Of a stretch of 64,000 bases of DNA, positions 1-8,492 are shown in pieces. Every line of letters starts with the position of its first letter. Positions within the stretch are counted from its first letter, which is position 1. The notes under the pieces were generated by a model that was given only the letters and a program-made list of their open reading frames with translations, was not told the origin of the DNA and searched no databases. The DNA is from Melioribacter sp051488665 (GTDB taxonomy: Bacteria > Bacteroidota > Ignavibacteria > Ignavibacteriales > Melioribacteraceae): NCBI RefSeq assembly GCF_051488665.1, contig NZ_JBPSEG010000012.1:43044-107043 (forward strand), read 5' to 3'. The translations under genes and the position numbers were made by a program.

Positions 1-77
1 CTTTTTGAATTATTTTACATTGTTTCTTAATTATTTACCCAGGGAGAAGCATTTGCTCACTCATATTTATATAAATT

Positions 78-554
78 TCAGCCCTTACCTAATATTATGT
101 TTATTGGGATAAACACACCAACTTTAAGACCCCAGTCAATTTTATCTGCGGGTGTGAAAAGGAATAAAAATCCGTTTCCACCATTAAATTTGAAATTTGG
201 TCCACCCTGAAGTATAAGTTTTTCATCATCAAACATATACTCCGCAGAAATAACCGCCGAAATCGGTAACGGTTTATTAAAAGGTATAAACCAATATTCA
301 TTAAAAGAGTATATACTGTTTGTAAAAGGTGTGTAACCAAGAGAAAAATAGGTACGTTTATCAACTAATGCACCAACTTCCCCGTGGATTCGTACAAATT
401 CTTTTCTTGTACCTTCAAAATCATAAATCACTAATGGATTAACTCTAATTCCGGCAATTACTCTATATTTTTCATTTTCCTGTGCATTAACAATAGACGC
501 AATAAATAATATTATAAATATTGTAAATGCGGTTTTGTTTTTTATCTGTTTCAT
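78..554 (-). CDS. Exported protein of unknown function, possible small outer-membrane barrel
   Basis: The reading frame is open further upstream, but the start chosen is the ATG followed by a Lys-rich stretch and a hydrophobic segment ending at VNAQE, a typical signal peptide (about residues 1-25). The mature part has alternating polar and hydrophobic strands rich in aromatic and Gly residues (GGPNFKFNGGNGFLFLF) and ends in a strand-like tail, which suggests a small beta-barrel or periplasmic beta protein. I do not recognise the family. It is the last gene on the leftward metal-resistance strand, separated from the ZraP-like gene upstream by a strong hairpin, so it may have its own transcript. 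Confidence 0.55.
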   Translation of the reverse strand: MKQIKNKTAFTIFIILFIASIVNAQENEKYRVIAGIRVNPLVIYDFEGTRKEFVRIHGEVGALVDKRTYFSLGYTPFTNSIYSFNEYWFIPFNKPLPISAVISAEYMFDDEKLILQGGPNFKFNGGNGFLFLFTPADKIDWGLKVGVFIPINIILGKG

Positions 555-601
555 AATATTTCTTGTATTGGTTAAAGAATTCAAGTATTATTTTATAAAC
601 C

Positions 602-626
602 CTCCCGCTGATTTATTCAGCGGGAG
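602..626 (-). terminator. Hairpin between ZraP-like gene and the 158-aa exported gene
   Basis: A perfect 10-bp stem, CTCCCGCTGA/TCAGCGGGAG with a 5-nt loop, lies just after the ZraP-like stop in the leftward direction. No long U-run follows, so it may be a weak terminator or an mRNA 3'-end stabiliser. Confidence 0.5.
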
Positions 627-651
627 ATTCCTCAATTAATTATTGATCATA

Positions 652-1221
652 TTACCAGCAGCAACGGTCTCTCATTCCGTGATCCCGATGAGCGCAGCCC
701 CATCCATAATCCATATATCCGTGGTCTCTCGTTCCATAATCCATATAACCGTTGTAATTCCAGCCCCAGATATCACACCAATTATCATAAACTGAGTTGT
801 TATAATAGGGTAATTGAGTTTTGCCGAATATATTTCTTATTTTATTTGCGGCTTCCGTCTTTAAGCTGTAGATATTATCTTCAATATTTCTCAACTCGGT
901 TTGATATTCTCTTATACGTTGTCTGCTGATTTCATCCTGCTGCCGGTAATTAAAGTATTCATCTCTAACCGAATTATATTTTTCAATTTCCGGTTGTATT
1001 AATGCATCATATTCAGCTTTTATTTTATCTACCCGGCTTATTTGGTCATCATTAAGCCGATACTGTTCCGGAACATTGGTATTCAGGTAAGAAGAATCAT
1101 AAGTATGATTCGTAGAGTTATTTTCCTTTGGATGCTCTTGCGCAAATAATGTTAAAGATACAAGCAGAACTGCAAAAACAATTGCAATTCCGGCAAACCA
1201 TTTTTTATTTAAAGGTAACAT
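652..1221 (-). CDS. ZraP/Spy/CpxP-like periplasmic protein with Cys/His-rich tail
   Basis: An N-terminal signal peptide (about residues 1-28, ending LFAQE) precedes a helical region with an LTxxQ-like start (RLNDDQISRVDKIKAEY, about 55-72) and a coiled coil to about 130, the layout of Spy/ZraP periplasmic chaperones and metal buffers. The last 50 residues are unusual: tandem YMDYG units mixed with RDHG units, several Cys and His, and a terminal Cys-Cys-Trp. This composition suits metal binding. It belongs to the leftward efflux gene set and probably scavenges or senses metal in the periplasm. The chaperone-like fold is inference from helical pattern and context. Confidence 0.6.
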   Translation of the reverse strand: MLPLNKKWFAGIAIVFAVLLVSLTLFAQEHPKENNSTNHTYDSSYLNTNVPEQYRLNDDQISRVDKIKAEYDALIQPEIEKYNSVRDEYFNYRQQDEISRQRIREYQTELRNIEDNIYSLKTEAANKIRNIFGKTQLPYYNNSVYDNWCDIWGWNYNGYMDYGTRDHGYMDYGWGCAHRDHGMRDRCCW

Positions 1222-1347
1222 TGTATTACTCCTTGTAACTTTTTATAAATTATAAATATTATTATTATATGCTTTATTATATACTTTTAAGATATAAGGG
1301 ATAATTTGAAAAGAGAGAATGCCTGTGCATCCCGAGAAGGAGTAATA

Positions 1348-1692
1348 TCAAATCAGAAAAGCGCTGTTGAAAAGATATATTTTGTTGGTTTTTTGCGGAA
1401 TGTAGAAATGTTTAATATCTAATTGATTATATGAATTACGTTGTATGTTTATCCCGTCAATAGAAGCGGGGAAAAATGATTTCCCGACTTTCAGTTTGGA
1501 TAAATCACTTAGCGCAGTTTTACCGGTTTCAGTTTTTATTACTTTTACCAGTTCACAATAATCTTGTGAAGCCGGAATTTCATCTGCAATAGTGAACTGT
1601 CCCATTTCAGAATAGACGAACCAAAATAATAATGGCGCTAAAACTAAAACAGTTACCGATAACGCACGATATTTTAATAAATATTTAATCAT
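1348..1692 (-). CDS. Small membrane-anchored protein, unknown function
   Basis: This 114-residue protein has a single N-terminal membrane segment (about residues 10-28, SVTVLVLAPLLFWFVY) followed by a soluble domain of about 85 residues. There are no obvious catalytic motifs; one Cys occurs near residue 46. It sits between the PII-like gene and the ZraP-like gene on the same strand with short gaps, so it is probably part of the metal-resistance transcript. I do not recognise the family. Confidence 0.5.
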   Translation of the reverse strand: MIKYLLKYRALSVTVLVLAPLLFWFVYSEMGQFTIADEIPASQDYCELVKVIKTETGKTALSDLSKLKVGKSFFPASIDGINIQRNSYNQLDIKHFYIPQKTNKIYLFNSAFLI

Positions 1693-1773
1693 TTCTATAG
1701 AGTAAGATGCAACAAATCAATAAAAGATTCATGATTATTCTATTCCATTTTTATTCCTATTTAAGCGTCCATA

Positions 1774-2115
1774 TCAGATTGCTTCTTCTCCTCTTTCATT
1801 CGTACGAATCTTGATAGTGTTGCTCACCTCAACTACAAATATTTTCCCGTCGCCGGGGTTGCCTGTATGGGCAATTCGTTGAATAGTATCCACAACTTCA
1901 TCGACAATATCATTATGAACAACTAATTCCAGTTTCACTTTTTCAACATAATCGTGCAATCCTTCTCTTATTGCATCCTCGGAATCCTTAGCTTTTGATT
2001 TTCCGAAACCTTTGATCTCAGAAATTGTAATTCCGGGCAGTCCTTCAATTTTATGCAAAGCTGTAATTACATCATCTAATTTGAACGGTCTTATTATTGC
2101 TTTTATTTCTTTCAT
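1774..2115 (-). CDS. PII-like signalling protein of the efflux-linked (PII-NG) type
   Basis: The 113 residues show the PII fold pattern: MKEIKAIIRPFKLDDV at the N-terminus, the strand ISEIKGFG before the T-loop, and the C-terminal signature TGNPGDGKIFV (about 86-96) that binds nucleotide in GlnB/GlnK. The T-loop differs from canonical PII: the segment after GFG reads KSKAKDSEDAIREGLHDY, and Asp47 occupies the aligned place of the uridylylated Tyr51 of GlnB. A PII subgroup with divergent T-loops located beside heavy-metal RND pumps has been described as PII-NG. The position 110 bp after the RND pump gene fits that group. It probably reports nucleotide state or binds metal or an effector to modulate the pump rather than nitrogen assimilation. 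Confidence 0.82.
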   Translation of the reverse strand: MKEIKAIIRPFKLDDVITALHKIEGLPGITISEIKGFGKSKAKDSEDAIREGLHDYVEKVKLELVVHNDIVDEVVDTIQRIAHTGNPGDGKIFVVEVSNTIKIRTNERGEEAI

Positions 2116-2156
2116 TTTTATTCTCCCATTATTCTATCTTACTTCTTACTTAGAGC

Positions 2157-2183
2157 AACCTCGAAGGAATTACCTTCGAGGTT
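2157..2183. terminator. Strong hairpin between RND pump and PII-like gene
   Basis: A perfect 11-bp stem, AACCTCGAAGG/CCTTCGAGGTT with loop AATTA, lies between the pump stop and the PII-like start. In the leftward direction it is not followed by a U-run, so read-through or mRNA processing that lowers expression of the downstream genes is as likely as full termination. Confidence 0.55.
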
Positions 2184-2225
2184 TATTATATATTTAGTAT
2201 TCGTGCTAATTAGTGAAATTAGTGT

Positions 2226-5200
2226 CTACATTTCACCTGTCCTTACTTTAACCGGGAACCACTTATACAATGCCGGCAAAACAATCAACGTAAGTATAGT
2301 AGAAGTAAACAACCCGCCGATAACAACCGTAGCAAGCGGTCTTTGAACTTCACTTCCGGTGCCGGTTGCAATAAGCAAGGGCATTAAACCCAGCATTGTT
2401 GTAAGAGCCGTCATCAATACCGGGCGTAGTCTAAGTTTCGCACCTTCAATCGATGCTTCATCAATTGGTATTCCTTCGCGCAGCAATTGATTCAGATATG
2501 TAACGAGTACCATTCCGTTCTGCAGAGCAATACCAAATAACGCAATAAATCCGACTGAAGCTGGCACTGAAAGGTTTTGATCGGTTAACCAAAGCGCGAT
2601 GATTCCGCCAACAAGAGCAAGCGGGATATTTATAAATATCAGCAAGGTATTCTTCATTGAATTGAAGCTGGAATAGAGCAAGAAGAATACAATCAATAAA
2701 GTAATCGGGATGACAATTGCAAAACGTTTGTTCGCTTCCTGCTGCAGTTTATACTGCCCGCCCCAGGTTGTGTAATAACCAACCGGTAAGTTTACCTTTG
2801 CGTCAATTTCCTGCTGAGCTTCTTCAACAAAACCCCCGATATCTCTACCGACAACATTACATTGAATTGTAATAAAACGTTGATTCTGCTCGCGTGTAAT
2901 TTGACGCGGTCCTTCTATTTCTTCAATATCGGCAACCTGGCTTAACGGAACTTGCATTCCCGTCGGTGTGCTTATCAGAAGTTCTTTAATAGCAGCTTTG
3001 TTATTTCTGTATTCCGGTGCTAATCGTACAAAAATATCGAAGCGTCTAATACCCTCGAAAATTTGTCCGGCAGTTTCTCCACCGATGGCTGTCTTAATAA
3101 CCTGTTGTACATCTGCAAGATTTAAACCGTAGCGAGCAATTAAGTGACGGTCGACAGTGATTTTAAGCTGCGGTTTTCCGCTTATCTGGTCAACCTGAAT
3201 ATCGGCTGCACCCCTTACATTTCTCAGCACTCCTGCTACCTCTTCAGCTTTTGATTTTAATAATGCAAGATCTTCTCCAAAAAGTTTAACTGCAAGTTCG
3301 GCTTTAACACCTTCCAATAGTTCATCAACGGTCATTTGTATTGGCTGAGTAAAGTTTACAAGCACACCTGGAAAGTTTTCAACTTTCTGTCTAATTTCTT
3401 CTTCGATTTTTTCCTGTGTCATTCCGGGTCGCCAATCTTCTTCATCTTTAAGAAGAATATACATTTCAACACTGTTAATCGGATCGGTATGTGCGCCTAC
3501 CTCACCTCTTCCTATTCTGCTCACTGTTCCGGCTACCTCTTCAATCTTCATAATTCTTTTTTCAACTTTTAGAGCAGTTTCCTTACTGTATTCTAAGGAA
3601 ACAGATGGTGCAAGAGCTAATCTTACAATAAGGGTTCCCTCTTTTAATGTAGGCGTAAATTCCGAACCCAACCTGGGATAAATCAATACCCCGGCCATCA
3701 GAATCAATATCCCCAGCATCACTGCGGCAATGCGGTTCTTAACGAAAAACTTAATAACCGGACTATATATTTTCAGTAACATCCGAATTAAAATATTTTC
3801 TTTCGGTTTATCCCCAACAGTTTTTTCGTTTTTCTTTTTAAGTAGAAACGAAGAATATACCGGAGCCAAAAGCATTGCAAAAATTAAAGACCCAAACATA
3901 GCAAGTGCAATTGTGTATGCAAGTGGTCTGAAGGTTTTGCCTTCAACACCATGCAAGGTAAACAAAGGTATAAAAACAGTAATAATAATTATTATTGAAA
4001 ATAAAATGGGGCGCAAAACTTCCTTACTAGCCTTCGCAACAATATGAATGAAGTTTTCATCTTCCGGTGATTCTCGTTTTAACCTATCTACATTTTCAAC
4101 AAGTACAATACTCCCGTCCACCATCATTCCTATGGCAATTGCAAGCCCACCGAAGGACATTAAGTTGATAGAAATACCGAAATACTCCATCCCGATAAAT
4201 GTGAACAAAACGGAGAACGGAATTGAAACTGCGACAACAATACTCGGTCTTATCGATCCCATAAACAAAATCAATACAATTGCAACAAGGGCAATTCCCT
4301 GCAGCAACGCATTAGTGACCGTATTTACAGCAGCTTCAACAAGCGATTTCTGTTCGTAATAAGGAACAATCTTTATTCCTTCGGGAAGAGTTTTGTTTAT
4401 CTCTTCCATCTTCTTTTCAACATTGCTTATAACAGTTGAGGAGTTTGTTCCAAAAAGTTTAACAACCTGACCGGCAACTATTTCCTCAATACCGTTTCTT
4501 GTCTGAAGGCCTCTTCTTACCGCTCCGCCGATTTTTATATCCGCAACTTGACTTAAATAAATGGGAGTTCCGTCTTCGGATTTAACGACAATGTTTTCCA
4601 AATCTTCTATTTTCGTAGCTAACCCAACCGAACGAACTAAAAATTCTTCGGCATCTTTTTCAATAAATGATGCGCCTACATTCAGATTGTTTTTCTTAAT
4701 TATTTCTACAAGATCATTCACTGCAATATCGTATCGGAGCAATGCATTGGGGTCAACAACTACGTGAAATTGTTTTTCCCATCCGCCGATACCGAGTACT
4801 TCAGTAACTCCGGGAACGGTTTGTAGCTGGTACCTTATTATCCAATCCTGTATTGTTCTAAGTTCGGTAAGGGAATAATTGCCCGTTGTATCCTCAAGAT
4901 AATAAAACAGCACCAAACCCATTCCGGTTGAAATCGGTCCCATCTGAGGTTCCCCGAATCCTTCCGGTATTTGTTCGCGAGCCTCTTGTAATCTTTCGTT
5001 AACAACCTGCCGTGCAAAATATATATCGGTTCCATCTTCAAAGTAAATGTTAACAACCGACAAACCAAAGTTTGAAACTGAACGAATATTTTTCAAATTC
5101 GGCAACCCATTCATTGCTGTTTCTACCGGAAAGGTAACATACTTTTCAACTTCTTCCGGCGCTAAACCTTCAGTTTCTGTAAAAACCTGAACCAATGATG

Positions 5201-5327
5201 GAGATACATCCGGAAATGCGTCAATGGGTAATTTATTATAACTTAAGTAACCGCCGGCAAAAACAACCAAAGCCAATACAGTAAGGAGCAAACGGTTATT
5301 AAGTGCAAAATCTATAATTTTATTCAT
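2226..5327 (-). CDS. Heavy-metal efflux RND inner-membrane pump, CusA/CzcA family
   Basis: At 1033 residues it has the usual RND length and layout: TM1 (about 10-30), porter loop, TM2-6 (about 335-500), second porter loop, TM7-12 (about 860-1025). Family signatures include the N-terminal LPIDAFPDVSP and the TM4 segment GGLAIAIGMMVDGSIVLVEN, with an Asp on the proton-relay helix as in heavy-metal exporters. It would use the proton gradient to drive metal cations out through the adaptor and outer-membrane factor encoded just upstream (12-13 bp gaps), so the three are co-translated. Which metal is exported (Cu/Ag, Zn/Co/Cd or Ni) cannot be settled from motifs; the SmtB-like regulator favours Zn/Co/Cd. 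Confidence 0.95.
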   Translation of the reverse strand: MNKIIDFALNNRLLLTVLALVVFAGGYLSYNKLPIDAFPDVSPSLVQVFTETEGLAPEEVEKYVTFPVETAMNGLPNLKNIRSVSNFGLSVVNIYFEDGTDIYFARQVVNERLQEAREQIPEGFGEPQMGPISTGMGLVLFYYLEDTTGNYSLTELRTIQDWIIRYQLQTVPGVTEVLGIGGWEKQFHVVVDPNALLRYDIAVNDLVEIIKKNNLNVGASFIEKDAEEFLVRSVGLATKIEDLENIVVKSEDGTPIYLSQVADIKIGGAVRRGLQTRNGIEEIVAGQVVKLFGTNSSTVISNVEKKMEEINKTLPEGIKIVPYYEQKSLVEAAVNTVTNALLQGIALVAIVLILFMGSIRPSIVVAVSIPFSVLFTFIGMEYFGISINLMSFGGLAIAIGMMVDGSIVLVENVDRLKRESPEDENFIHIVAKASKEVLRPILFSIIIIITVFIPLFTLHGVEGKTFRPLAYTIALAMFGSLIFAMLLAPVYSSFLLKKKNEKTVGDKPKENILIRMLLKIYSPVIKFFVKNRIAAVMLGILILMAGVLIYPRLGSEFTPTLKEGTLIVRLALAPSVSLEYSKETALKVEKRIMKIEEVAGTVSRIGRGEVGAHTDPINSVEMYILLKDEEDWRPGMTQEKIEEEIRQKVENFPGVLVNFTQPIQMTVDELLEGVKAELAVKLFGEDLALLKSKAEEVAGVLRNVRGAADIQVDQISGKPQLKITVDRHLIARYGLNLADVQQVIKTAIGGETAGQIFEGIRRFDIFVRLAPEYRNNKAAIKELLISTPTGMQVPLSQVADIEEIEGPRQITREQNQRFITIQCNVVGRDIGGFVEEAQQEIDAKVNLPVGYYTTWGGQYKLQQEANKRFAIVIPITLLIVFFLLYSSFNSMKNTLLIFINIPLALVGGIIALWLTDQNLSVPASVGFIALFGIALQNGMVLVTYLNQLLREGIPIDEASIEGAKLRLRPVLMTALTTMLGLMPLLIATGTGSEVQRPLATVVIGGLFTSTILTLIVLPALYKWFPVKVRTGEM

Positions 5328-5339
5328 TGTTTTCTCCTA

Positions 5340-6320
5340 TTAATGTTCGTTACCGCCACCAAACGATTCTTTTAATAATTCCGATTTAATTACAAAAGCT
5401 CCTTCGGCAATGTAAGTTTGCCCGGCATTCAAACCGGTTAACACTTCGGCGTAATTTGTATTCGTTTTTCCAATAGTTACCGGCTGTGGTCTGAAACCTT
5501 CACCCTCTTTTACGAACACGACTTTCTGTCCTTCGAAGTTTTGAATTGCGTTGAGAGTTACGGCTTGGTCAACTTCAACAAAATCGGTAAGTACTTTCCC
5601 CGTTATAAACATACCGGGTTTCCAGTAACCGGACGAATTATTCAAACGTACTCTTGCCGTTGCCGTGCGGGTATGTTCATCTACAGTAGGACTTATATAG
5701 AATATTTTTCCATTTACGGCATTTTTAATATCGTTAAAATAAACTTGAGCGCTCTGCCCTATTTTTATTTTATTAAGATCTTTTTGATACACGTTCAATT
5801 CTGCCCAAACCGAACTTAGATCTGCAACGGTAACAATATGTTTGTCGTCGCCGATCAATTCTCCGGGGGTCATATGAAGATCGAGAACAACTCCGTCGAT
5901 TGATGATTTAACTTCGTATGTAACAAGACTTTCGTTGCTTTCGATAACAGCAATCACTTCATCTTTTTTAACATTATCACCAATTTCTTTATAAACGCTT
6001 TTTACTACACCGGCAAACCTCGGAACAATATGAGCAAGTTTACCCGGGTCGGGTACAATTTCGCCGGTTAAATCGGTATGCATCTGTAATTTTTTTGAAC
6101 CGACTTTATCAAGTTTAATTCCGAGTTCGTTAATTTCGGTATCGGAAAGAGCTACAAGTTCTTCTTCGGTATGTTCTTCTCCTGCTTCTTCGGTATGCCC
6201 GGCTTCTTCCAAATGAACATCTTCACTACTTTTACCAAAAAATGTCACCGCCGCAAGGGTTAGAACCACTCCGACAGCAATACCAATAATTAAGAATATA
6301 TATTTATTTTTCTTTTCCAT
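5340..6320 (-). CDS. Periplasmic adaptor (membrane fusion protein) of the metal RND pump, CusB/CzcB family
   Basis: The 326 residues begin with a membrane anchor (about 9-28), then a His/Glu-rich stretch (residues about 35-55, HLEEAGHTEEAGEEHTEEE) likely to bind metal. Lipoyl-like halves (IVPRFAGVVKSVYKEIGDNVKKDEVIAVIES and its partner ending DLHMTPGELI), the beta-barrel domain and a membrane-proximal domain follow. The alpha-hairpin appears very short or absent, as in some CusB/CzcB relatives. It links the RND pump to the TolC-like channel. Same operon: 12 bp from each neighbour. Confidence 0.93.
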   Translation of the reverse strand: MEKKNKYIFLIIGIAVGVVLTLAAVTFFGKSSEDVHLEEAGHTEEAGEEHTEEELVALSDTEINELGIKLDKVGSKKLQMHTDLTGEIVPDPGKLAHIVPRFAGVVKSVYKEIGDNVKKDEVIAVIESNESLVTYEVKSSIDGVVLDLHMTPGELIGDDKHIVTVADLSSVWAELNVYQKDLNKIKIGQSAQVYFNDIKNAVNGKIFYISPTVDEHTRTATARVRLNNSSGYWKPGMFITGKVLTDFVEVDQAVTLNAIQNFEGQKVVFVKEGEGFRPQPVTIGKTNTNYAEVLTGLNAGQTYIAEGAFVIKSELLKESFGGGNEH

Positions 6321-6332
6321 TTCATTGATTCC

Positions 6333-7574
6333 TTAATTTATTTCCTTTGCAATTAGTCCTTCTATTTCGATTTGAGTTGAATGAATTTGCCCGATAATAT
6401 TCAGATACTGATTCTGAAGCTCAAACAATGTTCTTTCAGCATCCAGCACGTCAATTATGGCAAACCTTCCTACGAGATTTCCTTCTTTGATTATTTGGAA
6501 AGCGTCTTCTGCTTCCGGTATTGACTCGCCGCTTAACTGATCGGCGGTCTCTATTAATGTGTTCAACCTCTCATAAAGAACATTTAACTGCAGAGTTAAC
6601 CTGTTTTTAACAGAAAAGTATTCTCTTTTCTTTTGATCGAGACGAATTTTTGCTTCTTGAATTGCGCCTTGATTTCTATCGAAGATAGGAAGCGGTATCG
6701 ATGCTCCGATCAAAAATGTGTTAGCCTTTGCGTCATTCAATCTTCTGATTCCGGCACTTATTGTTAAATCGGGTACTGCTTTCGATTCTTCGAGATTTAC
6801 AATCGCGGTTTGTTTGTCGTATTCGCTTTCATATCTCTTGAGTTTAGGATTATTAGTCAACTGGTTTAAGAGTGAGTCGTAACTCGGAATATCAACTGGG
6901 TATTCAAGTTCGCCAATGAGTTCGTCTATAGTTAAATCCGGCTGATATATCAGCGAGAGTAACTCCGATTTGTAATTTTCATATTCGGATTTCAAACGGT
7001 TCAAATCAATCTTTAGTGAGTTTAGAATTATCTTAGCCCTTGATACTTCAGCCGGAGAGATTTTACCGGCATCAACGCGTTTCTGCAGATTTGCAATAAA
7101 CTCTTTCGATACTTCTATAAGTTCTTCATTTTTTTCAATGAGAAGTTGAACGGCTAACGCCTGTTGAAATGCTTTTCTTACAGCCGTAATAATTTCTATT
7201 CTCTTTGTTTCATAATCCCATTCAGCCAGCGAGATGTTCGTTTCGGCAACTTTAACCCGTTTGCTTATCTTGCCGGCAAGTAAAATATCCTGGCTCAAGA
7301 CCGCTGTTATTTCACTGTTATTGAAACCGTTGAAGTCTTTACTTCCTAATATATTTTCGGCTTCAACTTCAAACTCGGGATTAGGCATTAAACCGCTCTG
7401 CAGCTTTGCCGCTTTAAGCGCATCTATTTCATAGCGTAAAGTTTTCAGTTCGGGATTATTCTGAACCGCTAATGAAACAGCTTTTTCAATAGTTAATTCA
7501 CCGTTTGTTTGTCCGACTGTAGATAAAGACAGAAGACTAAACAGAACGAATACTATACACATTACTCTGTGCAT
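6333..7574 (-). CDS. Outer-membrane efflux protein, TolC/CzcC family
   Basis: A signal peptide (about residues 1-22, ending STVGQ) precedes two repeats of the TolC fold: LTIEKAVSLAVQNNPELKTLRYEI at about 26-50 and a second helical hairpin set around 240-400 (TNNPKLKRYESEYDKQ). The length of 413 residues matches CzcC/CusC-type channels. It forms the outer-membrane exit duct for the tripartite pump and is the first of the three pump genes transcribed. A second in-frame ATG four codons in is an alternative start. Confidence 0.92.
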   Translation of the reverse strand: MHRVMCIVFVLFSLLSLSTVGQTNGELTIEKAVSLAVQNNPELKTLRYEIDALKAAKLQSGLMPNPEFEVEAENILGSKDFNGFNNSEITAVLSQDILLAGKISKRVKVAETNISLAEWDYETKRIEIITAVRKAFQQALAVQLLIEKNEELIEVSKEFIANLQKRVDAGKISPAEVSRAKIILNSLKIDLNRLKSEYENYKSELLSLIYQPDLTIDELIGELEYPVDIPSYDSLLNQLTNNPKLKRYESEYDKQTAIVNLEESKAVPDLTISAGIRRLNDAKANTFLIGASIPLPIFDRNQGAIQEAKIRLDQKKREYFSVKNRLTLQLNVLYERLNTLIETADQLSGESIPEAEDAFQIIKEGNLVGRFAIIDVLDAERTLFELQNQYLNIIGQIHSTQIEIEGLIAKEIN

Positions 7575-7646
7575 AAAAACTCCTTTAGTTTTTACTCTAA
7601 TAATTTTTTAGAATGTTTTTAGGTTAAATAAAGCTTATGGTTAGCA

Positions 7647-8066
7647 TCAAATGATGAGTGATACTGTAGTGTAATTCTCTAAGGTTTGATCTATTAATTG
7701 ATAAAAATTATTTGAATAGAATTTGTCTTTATTGTTATAAGTTTCTATTGGTATAAAAGCAAAGGTAGTAATGTAAGTGGATAATACAATTTTACTTTTG
7801 GGGAGAAACTGCTCTTCTTCAAAGCAGTTTTCTTCTAAAGATACATCTTCGCAACATTGTTGTTTTATTTCTACACCATCGGTCTGATCAAAATAATTTA
7901 CGTTATTACATTCGGTACAGTCATCTACTTTTTCTATTGCTATATGACCATCACTGCCAATGCATAAAACATACTCGGACATCAAGTTGTGAGCAAATGT
8001 CAGATGACTGATGAATATCAACAATAAAAGTATGTGAGTTACTTTATTTAGAAAATTGTAATTCAT
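7647..8066 (-). CDS. Cys-rich exported protein of metal efflux operon, unknown function
   Basis: The gene overlaps the ArsR-family stop codon by 4 bp, so translation is coupled. A signal peptide (about residues 1-26, ending LTFAH) is followed by a short acidic segment with Cys clusters: DDCTECNNV (about 49-57), QQCCEDV (about 70-76) and ENCFEEEQ. This fits periplasmic metal binding. The C-terminal 50 residues are hydrophobic and aromatic. Short Cys-containing exported proteins are often found ahead of czcC-type genes in FCB bacteria (established but loosely defined). No named family is claimed. Confidence 0.6.
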   Translation of the reverse strand: MNYNFLNKVTHILLLLIFISHLTFAHNLMSEYVLCIGSDGHIAIEKVDDCTECNNVNYFDQTDGVEIKQQCCEDVSLEENCFEEEQFLPKSKIVLSTYITTFAFIPIETYNNKDKFYSNNFYQLIDQTLENYTTVSLII

Positions 8067-8428
8067 TTCTCTTCAGTATGTTCTTTAATTTTTTCAATCG
8101 CATCATTGATATGTTTATCGTCAATGGAATAAAAAACCATTTTACCATCTTTTCTATATTTAACTAATCTCGCATTTCTTAATAATCTTAATTGATGCGA
8201 AACAGTTGAAACATTTGAGTCCACCGCCGCTGCAAGATCGCAAACACAAAGTTCGCTGTTAATAAGTGATAGAACAATTTTCAAACGAGTTGGTTCCCCA
8301 AGTAATTTGAAAATTTCCGCCATCTCGAGAACTTGATCAGTATCGGCAATTTTCTTTTGGGCTTGCGCGACTTTCTTTTCATCAACAATTTCAACTTCGC
8401 AAACCGGCGCAATCTTTTCTTTTTTCAT
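8063..8428 (-). CDS. ArsR/SmtB-family metal-sensing repressor
   Basis: This 121-residue winged-helix repressor heads the efflux operon. The recognition helix region reads VSTVSHQLRLLR (about 73-84). Two metal sites of the SmtB family can be read directly. The alpha5 site has Asp104, His106, His117 and Glu120, the same spacing and numbering as in SmtB. The alpha3N-type site has Cys61 and Cys63 within ELCVCDLA plus Asp64, with Cys10 near the N-terminus. The alpha5 site implies Zn (or Co) sensing; the Cys site could add Cd/Pb response. A perfect 20-bp palindrome lies 16 bp upstream of the start, so it should repress its own operon and release DNA when metal rises. Confidence 0.9.
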   Translation of the reverse strand: MKKEKIAPVCEVEIVDEKKVAQAQKKIADTDQVLEMAEIFKLLGEPTRLKIVLSLINSELCVCDLAAAVDSNVSTVSHQLRLLRNARLVKYRKDGKMVFYSIDDKHINDAIEKIKEHTEEK

Positions 8429-8444
8429 TCCCTAATGTAATTAT

Positions 8445-8464
8445 ATTTGCACATATGTGCAAAT
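8445..8464. promoter_or_regulatory. ArsR/SmtB-type operator of the metal efflux operon
   Basis: A perfect 20-bp palindrome, ATTTGCACATATGTGCAAAT, is centred about 27 bp upstream of the repressor ATG. Its size and symmetry match the operator class bound by ArsR/SmtB dimers. It probably overlaps the operon promoter, so bound repressor blocks transcription. Confidence 0.75.
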
Positions 8465-8492
8465 GTTATAGCTAAAGCAATAAGGTTTTCTT

